Shown one piece after another: positions 50,774 to 59,097 of a DNA stretch of 64,000 bases (position 1 is the first letter of the stretch; each line of letters starts with the position of its first letter). A model generated the notes under the pieces. That model was not told the DNA's origin. It was given only the letters and a program-made list of their open reading frames with translations, and did no database searches. This DNA is from Seohaeicola saemankumensis (GTDB lineage Bacteria; Pseudomonadota; Alphaproteobacteria; Rhodobacterales; Rhodobacteraceae), in NCBI RefSeq assembly GCF_020171285.1, contig NZ_JAIUZI010000001.1, positions 682,001 to 746,000 on the forward strand. The letters are read 5' to 3'. Made by a program: the position numbers and the translations under genes.

Positions 50774-52738
50774 TTACTTGCCCGCGCGGTTGGCGATCAG
50801 GTCGTCAACCACCGAAGGATCGGCCAGGGTCGAGGTATCGCCCAGCGAACCAAAGTCGTTCTCGGCGATCTTGCGCAGGATGCGGCGCATGATCTTGCCC
50901 GAGCGGGTTTTCGGCAGGCCCGGCGCCCACTGGATCACGTCGGGAGAAGCGATCGGGCCGATCTCGGTGCGGACCCAGGTGCGCAGCTCCTTGTAGAGAT
51001 CGTCGGAAGGCTCCACGCCGTTCATCAGGGTGACATAGCAATAGATGCCCTGGCCCTTGATGTCGTGCGGGTAACCGACCACGGCGGCCTCGGCCACGGC
51101 GGCATGCGCCACCAGTGCGCTTTCGACTTCGGCGGTGCCCATCCGGTGGCCGGAGACGTTGATCACGTCATCGACGCGGCCGGTGATCCAGAAATCGCCG
51201 TCTTCGTCCCGTTTGCAGCCGTCACCGGCAAAGTAGTAACCCTTGTAGTCGGAGAAATAGGTTTTCTCGAACCGTTCGTGGTCGCCCCAGACGGTGCGCA
51301 TCTGGCTGGGCCAGCTGTCGGCGATGCAGAGCACGCCCTCGGTCGGGTAGTCGTGGATCTCTTCGCCGGTGTGGGGGTCCAGAACCACGGCCTTGACGCC
51401 GAAGAAGGGTTTCATCGCCGAGCCCGGCTTCAGCCCGTGCGCGCCGGGCAGGGGGGTCATCATGTGACCGCCGGTTTCCGTCTGCCACCAAGTGTCGACG
51501 ATCGGGCATTTGCCCTTGCCCACGACCTCGTTGTACCAGTTCCAGGCCTCGGGGTTGATCGGTTCGCCCACAGTGCCGAGGGTGCGCAGATCGCTCAGGT
51601 CGCATTTTTCGACAAATTCGTTGCCCTGGCCCATCAGCGCGCGCAGCGCGGTCGGGGCGGTGTAGAACTGGTTCACCTTGTGCTTTTCGCAGACCTGCCA
51701 GAAGCGAGAGGCGTCGGGGTAGGTCGGCACGCCTTCGAACATCAGCGTGGTGGCGCCATTGGCCAGCGGGCCATAGACGATATAGCTGTGGCCGGTGACC
51801 CAGCCGACGTCAGCGGTACACCAGTAGATGTCGCCGTCGTGGTAATCAAAGGTGATCTCGTGCGTCATCGCGGCATAGACCAGGTAACCGCCGGTGCAGT
51901 GCACGACGCCCTTGGGCTGGCCGGTGGAGCCGGAGGTGTAGAGGATGAACAGCGGATCCTCGGCGTTCATCTCGGCGGGTTTGGAGTATTCGTCCGCTTC
52001 CAGCGCCATCTCGTTGTAGTCGAAGTCGCGGCCGTCGACCCAGGTGGTCTGGCCGCCGGTACGCTTGACCACCAGACATTTCACGGTGTCCTTGCAGTGC
52101 AGCAGAGCGGCGTCGGCGTTGGATTTCAGCGGGGTTTGACGACCGCCGCGCGGGGCGTAGTCGGCGGTGATCACCACCTTGGCGTCGGAACCGTTGATCC
52201 GGGCCGCCAGCGCGTCGGGGGAGAAGCCCGCAAACACGATGGAGTGGATGGCGCCGATCCGGGCGCAGGCCAGCATGGCATAGGCCGCTTCGGGGATCAT
52301 CGGGAGGTAGATGACCACGCGGTCGCCTTTGCGCACGCCCAGGTCTTCGAGGATGTTGGCCATCTTGCAGACCGAGGTGTGCAGCGCCTTGTAGGTGATG
52401 TGCTTGGCTTCCTCTTCCGGATCATCGGGTTCGAAGATGATCGCGGTCTGGTCGCCACGGGTCTCAAGGTGCCGGTCGATGCAGTTTGCCGAGACGTTCA
52501 GCGTGCCGTCCTCGAACCATTTGATGTCGATGTTGCCGGGCTGGAACGAGGTGTTCTTGACCTTGGTAAAGGGCTTGATCCAGTCGACCCGCTTGCCGTG
52601 TTCGCCCCAGAACGCTTCGGGGTCGGCGATGGATGCGGCGTACATCTCATCATATTTGGCGGCATCCACATGTGCACGGGCGACGACGTCTGCCGACGGG
52701 GGGTACACGGGGTTATCGGATTGAGCTTTTTCGGTCAT
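50774..52738 (-). CDS. acs: Acetyl-CoA synthetase
   Basis: 654-residue AMP-forming acetate-CoA ligase of normal length. Adenylation motifs in order: '[22 protein letters not shown]' (A3-like P-loop), '[10 protein letters not shown]' (A5), '[32 protein letters not shown]' (A7-A8) and the C-terminal '[15 protein letters not shown]', whose Lys is the catalytic and acetylation-regulated residue. The Trp in 'WWQTETGG' limits the acyl pocket to acetate. First gene of acs-adk; divergent from a TRAP dctP across 509 bp. Confidence 0.97.
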   Translation of the reverse strand: MTEKAQSDNPVYPPSADVVARAHVDAAKYDEMYAASIADPEAFWGEHGKRVDWIKPFTKVKNTSFQPGNIDIKWFEDGTLNVSANCIDRHLETRGDQTAIIFEPDDPEEEAKHITYKALHTSVCKMANILEDLGVRKGDRVVIYLPMIPEAAYAMLACARIGAIHSIVFAGFSPDALAARINGSDAKVVITADYAPRGGRQTPLKSNADAALLHCKDTVKCLVVKRTGGQTTWVDGRDFDYNEMALEADEYSKPAEMNAEDPLFILYTSGSTGQPKGVVHCTGGYLVYAAMTHEITFDYHDGDIYWCTADVGWVTGHSYIVYGPLANGATTLMFEGVPTYPDASRFWQVCEKHKVNQFYTAPTALRALMGQGNEFVEKCDLSDLRTLGTVGEPINPEAWNWYNEVVGKGKCPIVDTWWQTETGGHMMTPLPGAHGLKPGSAMKPFFGVKAVVLDPHTGEEIHDYPTEGVLCIADSWPSQMRTVWGDHERFEKTYFSDYKGYYFAGDGCKRDEDGDFWITGRVDDVINVSGHRMGTAEVESALVAHAAVAEAAVVGYPHDIKGQGIYCYVTLMNGVEPSDDLYKELRTWVRTEIGPIASPDVIQWAPGLPKTRSGKIMRRILRKIAENDFGSLGDTSTLADPSVVDDLIANRAGK

Positions 52739-53247
52739 GTGAGGCTCCTCCCTCTGACGTTGACTGTTTGGCCTTCAGCAAGCCCGGATAGGGGCGGAAC
52801 TGAGCATTTCCATCCTTCGCCGGATAATAATCGTGTTTGAAAATAAGTGAATAACTTCCCGGAATGAAACGATTTGCTTGTAAAGATTTTTAGCTGCATC
52901 TTGGTTTTCTGTAAATTTCAGCATGCGGAAACTGGAAAATTCCAGCGCCGGCAAGGGATTGGGTGTCAACCGTTTGAGGTAAGGCTGTGAATGCTGCACT
53001 GCCAAATTGTGACGCCACGTGACTTTCGGCTGGGGCAGGCGGTGTGACATATTGTTTCGTTAACGGTTGGTATGCCATTTCCGCCTCGATTTGGGGCCCG
53101 AACGGGCGCGGGGGCGACTCGCCTTGCGCCGGCCCGAGTCGCCCTCGTGCCGGTGCAACCGTGTCAGGGCTTGGCAGCGCCCCATGATAACGCTAGCTTT
53201 CCAGCCAAGCGGCCCTGCAAACCGGGCCGCACGATAGGGAGAGATAA
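52739..53247. promoter_or_regulatory. acs / TRAP-2 divergent intergenic region, no gene
   Basis: 509 bp with no supported gene. The acs-proximal part (52800-52930) is AT-rich, unlike its surroundings. Visible dyads: CTGGAA-AA-TTCCAG (52933-52946), opposed CAACCGTT (52968-52975) and AACGGTTG (53062-53069), and a strong hairpin GGGCGACTCG-N13-CGAGTCGCCC (53112-53144) without T-tract. These may serve acs and dctP regulation; nothing identifies the factors. Confidence 0.5.
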
Positions 53248-54264
53248 ATGAACAAGATGTTTACCGGTGCCGTCGCAGCGGCCCTGAGTGTTGCCTTTGT
53301 GTCCGAAGCGGCCGCGACGGAGTGGAATGTTTCGGTCTGGGGCAAGCGCCGCGCCTTTACTGAGCATGTCGAAAAGCTGGGTGAGCTGCTGGCCGAAAAG
53401 ACCGGTGGTGATTTCACGCTGAACATCAGCTATGGCGGCCTGTCCAAGAACCGCGAGAACCTCGACGGGATTTCCATCGGCGCCTTTGAAATGGCGCAGT
53501 TCTGTGCCGGCTACCACCCGGACAAGAACCGTCTGATCACCGTGCTGGAATTGCCGTTCCTGGGGGTTGAGGACCTGAAACAGGAAGTGGCGGTGAGCCA
53601 CGCGGTTTATGCCCACCCGGCGGTGCAGGACGAGATGTCGCAGTGGAACGCCAAGCTGCTGATGACTTCGCCGATGCCGCAGTACAACCTGGTCGGCACC
53701 GGCGAGCCGCGCGACGAGCTGGCCAAGTTCGAAGGCATGCGCGTGCGCGCCACCGGCGGCCTAGGCAAGGCGTTTGAGACCGTCGGCGCGGTGCCGACCT
53801 CGGTGACCGCGACCGAAGCCTACCAGGCGATGGAATCCGGCGTCGTCGATACGGTCGCCTTTGCCCAGCATGCGCATCTGGCCTATGGCACCATCAACCA
53901 GGCCGACTGGTGGACCGCGAACCTGAACCCCGGCACGGTGAACTGCCCGGTGGTGGTCAACATCGACGCCTATGAAAGCCTGAGCGACGAACACCGCGCG
54001 GCGCTGGACAGCTCGGTCGATGAGGCGATCGACCATTACCTGGCCAACTATGGCGAGCTGCTGAAGAAATGGGACGCCATCCTGGCCGAGAAGAACGTCC
54101 AGAAGGTGATGCTGTCTGACGACGAATTGGCCAAGTTCCGCGCGACGGCCGCCGCGCCGATCGCATCGGCCTGGGTCGAAAGCATGACTGCGCAGGGCCT
54201 GCCGGGTCAGGAGCTTTATGATCTCGTCCTGCAAAAACTGGCCGAGGCCAAGGGCGGCAGCTGA
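53248..54264 (+). CDS. dctP: TRAP transporter solute-binding protein DctP (system 2)
   Basis: 338 residues with a Sec signal peptide (1-23, 'FTGAVAAALSVAFVSEAAAT'). DctP fold: 'WNVSVWGKRRAFTEHVEKLGELLAEKTGGDFTLN', 'ENLDGISIGAFEMAQF', 'DELAKFEGMRVRATGG' and 'TATEAYQAMESGVVDTVAF' with the arginine expected to clamp a carboxylate ('GMRVRATGG'). Ligand unknown. GGGAGA precedes ATG 53248. A hairpin with four T's follows the stop, then dctQ and dctM. Confidence 0.94.
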   Translation: MNKMFTGAVAAALSVAFVSEAAATEWNVSVWGKRRAFTEHVEKLGELLAEKTGGDFTLNISYGGLSKNRENLDGISIGAFEMAQFCAGYHPDKNRLITVLELPFLGVEDLKQEVAVSHAVYAHPAVQDEMSQWNAKLLMTSPMPQYNLVGTGEPRDELAKFEGMRVRATGGLGKAFETVGAVPTSVTATEAYQAMESGVVDTVAFAQHAHLAYGTINQADWWTANLNPGTVNCPVVVNIDAYESLSDEHRAALDSSVDEAIDHYLANYGELLKKWDAILAEKNVQKVMLSDDELAKFRATAAAPIASAWVESMTAQGLPGQELYDLVLQKLAEAKGGS

Positions 54265-54297
54265 GCCGTTTCATGACGTGACCACACAAGATCCGGG

Positions 54298-54326
54298 GGG
54301 GCCGCGCCTGTCGCGCGGCCCCTTTT
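54298..54326 (+). terminator. Attenuator-like hairpin between dctP and dctQ
   Basis: GGGGCCGCGC (54298-54307), loop CTGTC, GCGCGGCCCC (54313-54322), then TTTT. A 10-bp perfect stem inside the operon would let only part of the transcripts go on to dctQM, fitting the need for excess binding protein. Confidence 0.8.
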
Positions 54327-54361
54327 CGCAATAATCCAACGACACTTCGGGGAGACGAGGG

Positions 54362-54991
54362 ATGGCGGAAACAGCTTCGGTACTAGAAGACTCCAGCCTG
54401 CTCAGCCGGTTGGACCGGGCGCTGTTGCCGATCGAGCGGTTCTGCGCCCTGCTCAGCGGGCTGGCGATTTTTTCACTGATGTTTCTGGCGGCCTATTCGG
54501 TGACCGGGCGCAAATTCTTTGGATCGCCGATGATGGGCTACATCGACTACATCGAGGCGGCCATGCCGATCATCGCGATCATGGGGATTTCCTATGTGCA
54601 GCGCGGTGGCGGACACATTCGCATGGATATGGTCATCGGCGCGATGAAAGGCCGGATGCTGTGGTTCTTCGAACTGGTGTCGGTGCTGCTGATCCTGGTT
54701 CTGATCGTGGCGCTGACCTGGGGCGCCTGGGAACATTTCGCGCGCAGTTTCGACTGTGCCCGCCCTCTGTGCAGCCGTGACAGCTCCATCGACATCGGCC
54801 TGCCGACGTGGCCCTCTAAACTGGTGGTGCCGATTGCGTTTGGCGTGCTGGTGCTGCGCCTGATCCTGCAGGCGGTGGGTTATGGCCGGGCGCTGGTGCT
54901 GGGTCTGGACCGCCCGGTGGCGGTCCCGCTGACCCTGACGATCGAGGAACAGGCCATGGCAGAGGCCGGGCAACTGGAAGGGCACGACTGA
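54362..54991 (+). CDS. dctQ: TRAP transporter small permease DctQ (system 2)
   Basis: 209 residues with four membrane helices (about 28-48, 62-80, 100-120, 155-175); 'GRKFFGSPMMGYIDYIEAAMPIIAIMGISYVQRGGGHIRMDMV' is the conserved Q-subunit core. A ~30-residue periplasmic loop with two cysteines ('DCARPLCSRDSS') between helices 3 and 4 is longer than in the other two Q proteins of the window. The stop overlaps dctM by one base. Confidence 0.92.
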   Translation: MAETASVLEDSSLLSRLDRALLPIERFCALLSGLAIFSLMFLAAYSVTGRKFFGSPMMGYIDYIEAAMPIIAIMGISYVQRGGGHIRMDMVIGAMKGRMLWFFELVSVLLILVLIVALTWGAWEHFARSFDCARPLCSRDSSIDIGLPTWPSKLVVPIAFGVLVLRLILQAVGYGRALVLGLDRPVAVPLTLTIEEQAMAEAGQLEGHD

Positions 54992-56391
54992 TGGAACCCA
55001 TCGAAATCGGACTTTGGACCAGCGCAGGCATGCTGGTGATGGTGGTGCTGGGAATGCGGGTGGCCTTTGCCGCCGGGCTGGCGGGGTTCGTCGGGCTGGT
55101 CTGGCTGCGCTGGAACGGGTTCGACTACGATCCGGACCGGCTGTGGAAAGCCATCGAGATCAGCGTGCGGATCGCCGGGCTGACCCCGCACTCCAAGGTC
55201 AGCGCCCATGTGCTGAGCCTGATCCCGGTCTTCATCCTGATCGGCTATCTTGCCTACTACGCAAACCTGACCACGGCGCTGTTCGAAGCGGCCAAACGCT
55301 GGATCGCCTGGGTTCCCGGCGGCCTGGCGGTCTCCACCGTCTTTGCGACCGCGGGCTTTGCCGCGGTGTCTGGGGCCAGCGTGGCCACCGCGGCGGTTTT
55401 TGCCCGCATCGCCATCCCGGAAATGCTGAAGGTCGGCTACAACAAGCAGTTCGCCGCAGGGGTGGTAGCCGCTGGCGGCACGCTGGCCTCGCTGATCCCG
55501 CCCTCGGCCATTCTTGTGATTTACGCAATCATCGTTGAGCAGGATGTGGGCAAGCTGTTGCTGGCGGGGTTCATCCCGGGGGCCTTTTCCGCCGTAGTCT
55601 ACGCAATACTGATCATTGGCATCGCCGTTGTGTTCAAGACCGTAGGGCCGCCGGTGCGCGGGTTCACCTGGAAGCAACGGTTTACCGCGCTGCCTCCGGC
55701 GCTGCCGATCGTGGCGGTGGTGGTGATCATCATCTTCTTTGTCTACAACCCATTCGGCGATGCCTGGGGCACCCCGACCGAAGGCGGCGCGGTCGGGGCC
55801 TTTATCGTGTTCCTGATGGCGCTCTATCGCGGCATGCGCTGGAGCGAGTTGAAATCGGCGCTGCTGGACACAGCCAAACTGACGGTGATGATCTTCACCA
55901 TCATCTGGGGCGTTCTGATCTACGTGCGCTTTCTTGGGTTTGCCGAACTGCCGGCGGCCTTTGCCGACTGGATCACATCGCTGACAATGTCGCCGATGCT
56001 GATCCTGATCTGCATCCTGCTGGCCTATGCGGTGCTGGGCATGTTCATGGATGCCATCGGCATGCTGCTGCTGACGCTGCCGGTGGTCTACCCCGCGGTC
56101 ATGGCGTTGAACGGAGGCGAAACCGTCGCGGCGGCTGACAGCGCCTTTGGCATGAGCGGCACGATGTGCGCGATCTGGTTCGGAATCCTGGTTGTGAAGA
56201 TGGCCGAATTCTGCCTGATCACCCCGCCCATCGGCCTGAACTGCTTTGTCGTGGCCGGGGTTCGGCCGGACCTGAGCGTCCAGGATGTGTTTCGGGGCGT
56301 GACGCCGTTCTTTGTGGCCGACGCGGTCACGATCGCCCTGCTCGTGGCGTTTCCCGGCATCGTGCTCTACCTGCCTTCACTGGCGGGATAG
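54991..56391 (+). CDS. dctM: TRAP transporter large permease DctM (system 2)
   Basis: 466 residues, more than 12 hydrophobic helices. 'FATAGFAAVSGASVATAAVFARIAIPEMLKVGYNKQFAAGVVAAGGTLASLIPPSAILVIYAII' and 'EFCLITPPIGLNCFVVAGV' are the family's hairpin-loop and C-terminal signatures. Sodium-coupled transport subunit. Translationally coupled to dctQ (TGATG). A copy of the dispersed 3'-end motif follows. Confidence 0.95.
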   Translation: MEPIEIGLWTSAGMLVMVVLGMRVAFAAGLAGFVGLVWLRWNGFDYDPDRLWKAIEISVRIAGLTPHSKVSAHVLSLIPVFILIGYLAYYANLTTALFEAAKRWIAWVPGGLAVSTVFATAGFAAVSGASVATAAVFARIAIPEMLKVGYNKQFAAGVVAAGGTLASLIPPSAILVIYAIIVEQDVGKLLLAGFIPGAFSAVVYAILIIGIAVVFKTVGPPVRGFTWKQRFTALPPALPIVAVVVIIIFFVYNPFGDAWGTPTEGGAVGAFIVFLMALYRGMRWSELKSALLDTAKLTVMIFTIIWGVLIYVRFLGFAELPAAFADWITSLTMSPMLILICILLAYAVLGMFMDAIGMLLLTLPVVYPAVMALNGGETVAAADSAFGMSGTMCAIWFGILVVKMAEFCLITPPIGLNCFVVAGVRPDLSVQDVFRGVTPFFVADAVTIALLVAFPGIVLYLPSLAG

Positions 56392-56431
56392 TTCGGATCG
56401 GGGGTAGGGGGCTCTGCCCCCGGCGCCTGCG

Positions 56432-56467
56432 GGCGCCTCCCCCGGAGTATTTGAAAAGAGATGAAAG
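56432..56467 (+). repeat. Dispersed 3'-end motif, copy C, with preceding hairpins
   Basis: GGCGCCTCCCCCGGAGTATT then TGAAAAGAGATGAAA, after dctM and in its orientation. Immediately before it lie two small hairpins, GGGGGC-TCT-GCCCCC (56407-56421 region) and GGCGCC-TGCG-GGCGCC (56422-56437 region). Confidence 0.8.
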
Positions 56468-56480
56468 GGCGCACGCGGGC

Positions 56481-56509
56481 CTTCTTCTGTTCGAAAATAT
56501 CCCAGGGAG
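56481..56509 (-). repeat. Dispersed 3'-end motif, copy D
   Basis: On the minus strand: CTCCCTGGGATATTTTCGAA then CAGAAGAAG, placed after cysK and in its orientation. Together with copy C it forms a head-on pair in the convergent gap between dctM and cysK. Confidence 0.8.
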
Positions 56510-56588
56510 TTTGAGGGACAGCGTCCCTCATCCAAACATGGAATGCGCCGAAGGCGCGCCTCTTGGCAGCGGTGCCGGCCGGGGTCGG

Positions 56589-57575
56589 TCAGTCTTCGTC
56601 CAGACCGTCGAACAAGGCGGTCGAGATATAGCGCTCCGAGGCGCTGGGCAGCACCGTGACAATGGTCTTGCCGGCCATATCCTCGCGTTGGGCCAGGCGC
56701 AGGGCGCAGGCCAAGGCGGCGCCGGAGGATATCCCTGCCGGAAGGCCTTCGAGCCGGGCGGCGCGGCGGGCGGTTTCCATCGCTTCGTCGTTTCCGGCCA
56801 GCATCACTTCGTCGATCAGGCCGGTATCGAGCACATCGGGAACGAAGCCGGCGCCGATCCCCTGGATCATGTGGGGCGAATGGCTGCCGCCCGAGAGCAC
56901 CGGGCTGGCCTCGGGTTCGATGGCGATGACTTTCAGGTCCGGATTGTAGCCCTTGAGCGTGCTTCCGACGCCGGTCAGCGTGCCGCCGGTGCCCACACCC
57001 AAGATCAGCGCGTCGATCCGGCCGCCGGTGTCGGTCCAGATTTCCTCGGCGGTCGTGCGGCGGTGGATGTCGGGGTTGGCCGGGTTGCCGAATTGCCAAG
57101 GCATTACCGCGTTCTCGGTCTCGTCGATGATCTGGCGGGCTTTTTCGACCGCGCCGTTGATGCCCTGCGCGCGCGGCGTCAGCACCAGTTCAGCGCCAAA
57201 GAACTTCATCAGCTTGCGCCGTTCGATGGAAAAGCTGTCGGGCATGGTCAGGATGCAGCGGTAGCCCTTGGCGGCGCAGGCAAAAGCGAGGCCGATTCCG
57301 GTGTTGCCGGAGGTCGGTTCGACAATGACACTGCCGGGACCAATGGTGCCGTCGGCTTCCATCGCTTCGAGCATGGCGACGGCGATGCGGTCCTTGACGC
57401 TGGAAATCGGGTTGAAACACTCCAGTTTCACCAGCACCTCGGCTTTGCAGCCCGCGTCATCGGCCAGCCTGCCCAACCGGACAAGGGGGGTATCGCCGAT
57501 GGTTTCCAGGATCGAGTTGTAGATCCGGCCCCGGCCGGGTGTGTCGAGTTGTACGGTGGTGGTTTGCGTGGTCAT
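56589..57575 (-). CDS. cysK: Cysteine synthase (O-acetylserine sulfhydrylase)
   Basis: 328-residue PLP enzyme. 'IGDTPLVRLGRL', the PLP lysine in 'NPISSVKDRIAVAML', 'EPTSGNTGIGLAFA', the phosphate loop 'GVGTGGTLTGVGSTLK' and 'LPAGISSGAALACAL' are all typical. Makes cysteine from O-acetylserine and sulfide. ATG 57575 has AAGGAA 9 nt upstream; the frame remains open further but with no family sequence. Stands alone between dctM and the LysR gene. Confidence 0.95.
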   Translation of the reverse strand: MTTQTTTVQLDTPGRGRIYNSILETIGDTPLVRLGRLADDAGCKAEVLVKLECFNPISSVKDRIAVAMLEAMEADGTIGPGSVIVEPTSGNTGIGLAFACAAKGYRCILTMPDSFSIERRKLMKFFGAELVLTPRAQGINGAVEKARQIIDETENAVMPWQFGNPANPDIHRRTTAEEIWTDTGGRIDALILGVGTGGTLTGVGSTLKGYNPDLKVIAIEPEASPVLSGGSHSPHMIQGIGAGFVPDVLDTGLIDEVMLAGNDEAMETARRAARLEGLPAGISSGAALACALRLAQREDMAGKTIVTVLPSASERYISTALFDGLDED

Positions 57576-57933
57576 GTGGCTGTTCCTTGTGGTGTGGGGG
57601 CTGGGCAGGACATTCTGTGGCGACAAAGGCTGGTAAGTCACCACCCAGCCTACCATCCCTGACGGCGGTGTGGGTGGCAATTTTCCGGGCGGACCGGTTG
57701 CCGCCGAACCTGCGATGCTAGGTGTCGGCATGTGCGTTCGCGCAGCGGGCTGTGCCAAGATCGAGATCATGTTCGACAGGGGCAAGGTCTGGAGGGGCGT
57801 GGCAACCTGTTTTGGCGAATGGACAAAGGTCTTCCTATCGGCCATCGCCCTCGCGGCAACCGTCCTCTGTGGGTTTTGAATCCTGACTTACAAAAGCGAT
57901 CTGCAATCGGAGGAGACGTTGTCGGCGGTCTGA
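57576..57933. other. Intergenic region upstream of cysK
   Basis: 358 bp between the cysK start and the LysR stop, both on the minus strand. It should hold the cysK promoter. A 69-codon plus-strand open frame (57670-57879) has no ribosome site or recognisable sequence and I do not call it. A short ATCG/cysteine-control dyad or terminator is not evident. Confidence 0.5.
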
Positions 57934-58896
57934 TTAGTCCTTGATCGAATTTATCGAAGCAATCGGCCAGGAAGGGGACAGGCGGTGATCGAACTCGCGT
58001 TTGCTGATCTCGACGATCTTGTCGGCAAGGCTTGGCACGGCGGGGTGCTGCACCCGCCCGTGCCGGCGCACGATATGCCAGATGCCGTCGATCCCGAGTT
58101 CGACCGGGATGCGTTTGAGAACCCCAAGCGCCAGCGCATTCCGAACGGCGCCCGGCGTGGTCAGCAAGATCAGGTCGCTTTCGATAGCGGCGTCGCGCAG
58201 CACCGCGATGTTGTGACTGTCAATCGCGACGATCGGTTCGGACGACCTGATATCCCGCCCCACCTTCTGAGCCAGCGCGTGCACCACCGCTTCGGGGAAA
58301 TGGGTGCCCGCGAATTTGTAGCGCGCGAGATCGGTCGGTTTCGGTTGGCGAATGTTCAGGATCGGATGTCCGGCCCGGCAAAAGGCCCACCCCGTTTGCG
58401 GCGGCAACAGGGTCAGGTCCAGATCATCGGTCAGGTCCGGCAGATCGCGATCGTCGGCGACGATCAGGTCCAGCATCTCGTCCTGCAACCCGGCAAGCAG
58501 ATCGTGGGTTTCGGCGATGATCAGGTCCAGCTTTACGTTGGGGTGGGCATCATGCCACTCGGCGATGATCGGCCCGGCAAGCGAGGTCGAGAAAATAGGT
58601 GGCATGCCCACCCGGACATGGCCGCTCTGGCCCGTGCCTAGGTTCGCCAGTTCCTGTTCGAGGTTGCGCGTTTCAAACAGGATGGCCTCAACACGCGCGA
58701 GGATCGTGCGCCCCGCCGAGGTCAGTCGAACCGGTCGCGTAGAGCGTTCAAACAAGGTGAGGTCAAGCCGGGTTTCAAGGCTGCGAATCGAGTTGCTCAG
58801 CGCCGGTTGCGAGATGTTGGCGAGTTCGGCGGCGCGGGCGAAGCTGCCTTCGTGGGCGACCAGTTTGAAGTGATTGAGCTGTGTCAGGTTCTGCAT
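57934..58896 (-). CDS. LysR family transcriptional regulator
   Basis: 320 residues. The N-terminal winged helix-turn-helix (about 4-62) reads 'LNHFKLVAHEGSFARAAELANISQPALSNSIRSLETRLDLTLFERS', and the co-inducer-binding domain follows from about 90 ('GHVRVGMPPIFSTSLAGPIIAEWHDAHPNVKLDLI'). ATG 58896 places the HTH at the normal distance from the N-terminus. Divergent from the third TRAP operon, with a 17-bp palindrome between them, so it probably controls dctPQM and the hydrolases beyond. Confidence 0.95.
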   Translation of the reverse strand: MQNLTQLNHFKLVAHEGSFARAAELANISQPALSNSIRSLETRLDLTLFERSTRPVRLTSAGRTILARVEAILFETRNLEQELANLGTGQSGHVRVGMPPIFSTSLAGPIIAEWHDAHPNVKLDLIIAETHDLLAGLQDEMLDLIVADDRDLPDLTDDLDLTLLPPQTGWAFCRAGHPILNIRQPKPTDLARYKFAGTHFPEAVVHALAQKVGRDIRSSEPIVAIDSHNIAVLRDAAIESDLILLTTPGAVRNALALGVLKRIPVELGIDGIWHIVRRHGRVQHPAVPSLADKIVEISKREFDHRLSPSWPIASINSIKD

Positions 58897-58992
58897 CTGG
58901 GCCCTCGCTTGTGCGAAATTCTGCGAATGACGCAACGTCCGAAGGACCGTGCGCGCCGGTAACCCCCGGAAACAAGGAGGGAATACCAATAA

Positions 58993-59009
58993 CATTCACA
59001 CTGTGAATG
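58993..59009. promoter_or_regulatory. 17-bp palindrome, likely LysR operator
   Basis: CATTCACA-C-TGTGAATG is a perfect 17-bp palindrome containing the LysR-type T-N11-A core, 97 bp upstream of lysR and 88 bp upstream of dctP. A related half pattern (TGAATG, 59034-59039) lies close to dctP and may be the activation site. Confidence 0.75.
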
Positions 59010-59097
59010 AAAGATATCAAAAAGTAAATTTGCGTGAATGTAATTCGCCCCCGATGTTTGCCGCGACGGGCCCAGCGCCCGGATCGGAGGAAACATC

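Noticed and set aside
47635-50892. A 1085-codon plus-strand open frame opposite the DUF294, symporter, DUF4212 and adk genes
   Set aside because: It spans several clear genes and the terminators between them, and its translation is low-complexity His/Gln/Arg-rich; an antisense shadow.
50378-52840. An 820-codon plus-strand open frame opposite acs and adk
   Set aside because: Antisense to acs; valine/glycine-rich without any motif.
53112-53144. Terminator hairpin GGGCGACTCG/CGAGTCGCCC
   Set aside because: It lies between divergent genes with no T-tract on either side, so it cannot be a terminator of acs or dctP; noted only as a dyad.
57670-57879. Small plus-strand gene of 69 codons upstream of cysK
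   Set aside because: No ribosome site, no recognisable sequence, and it lies in the expected promoter region of cysK.
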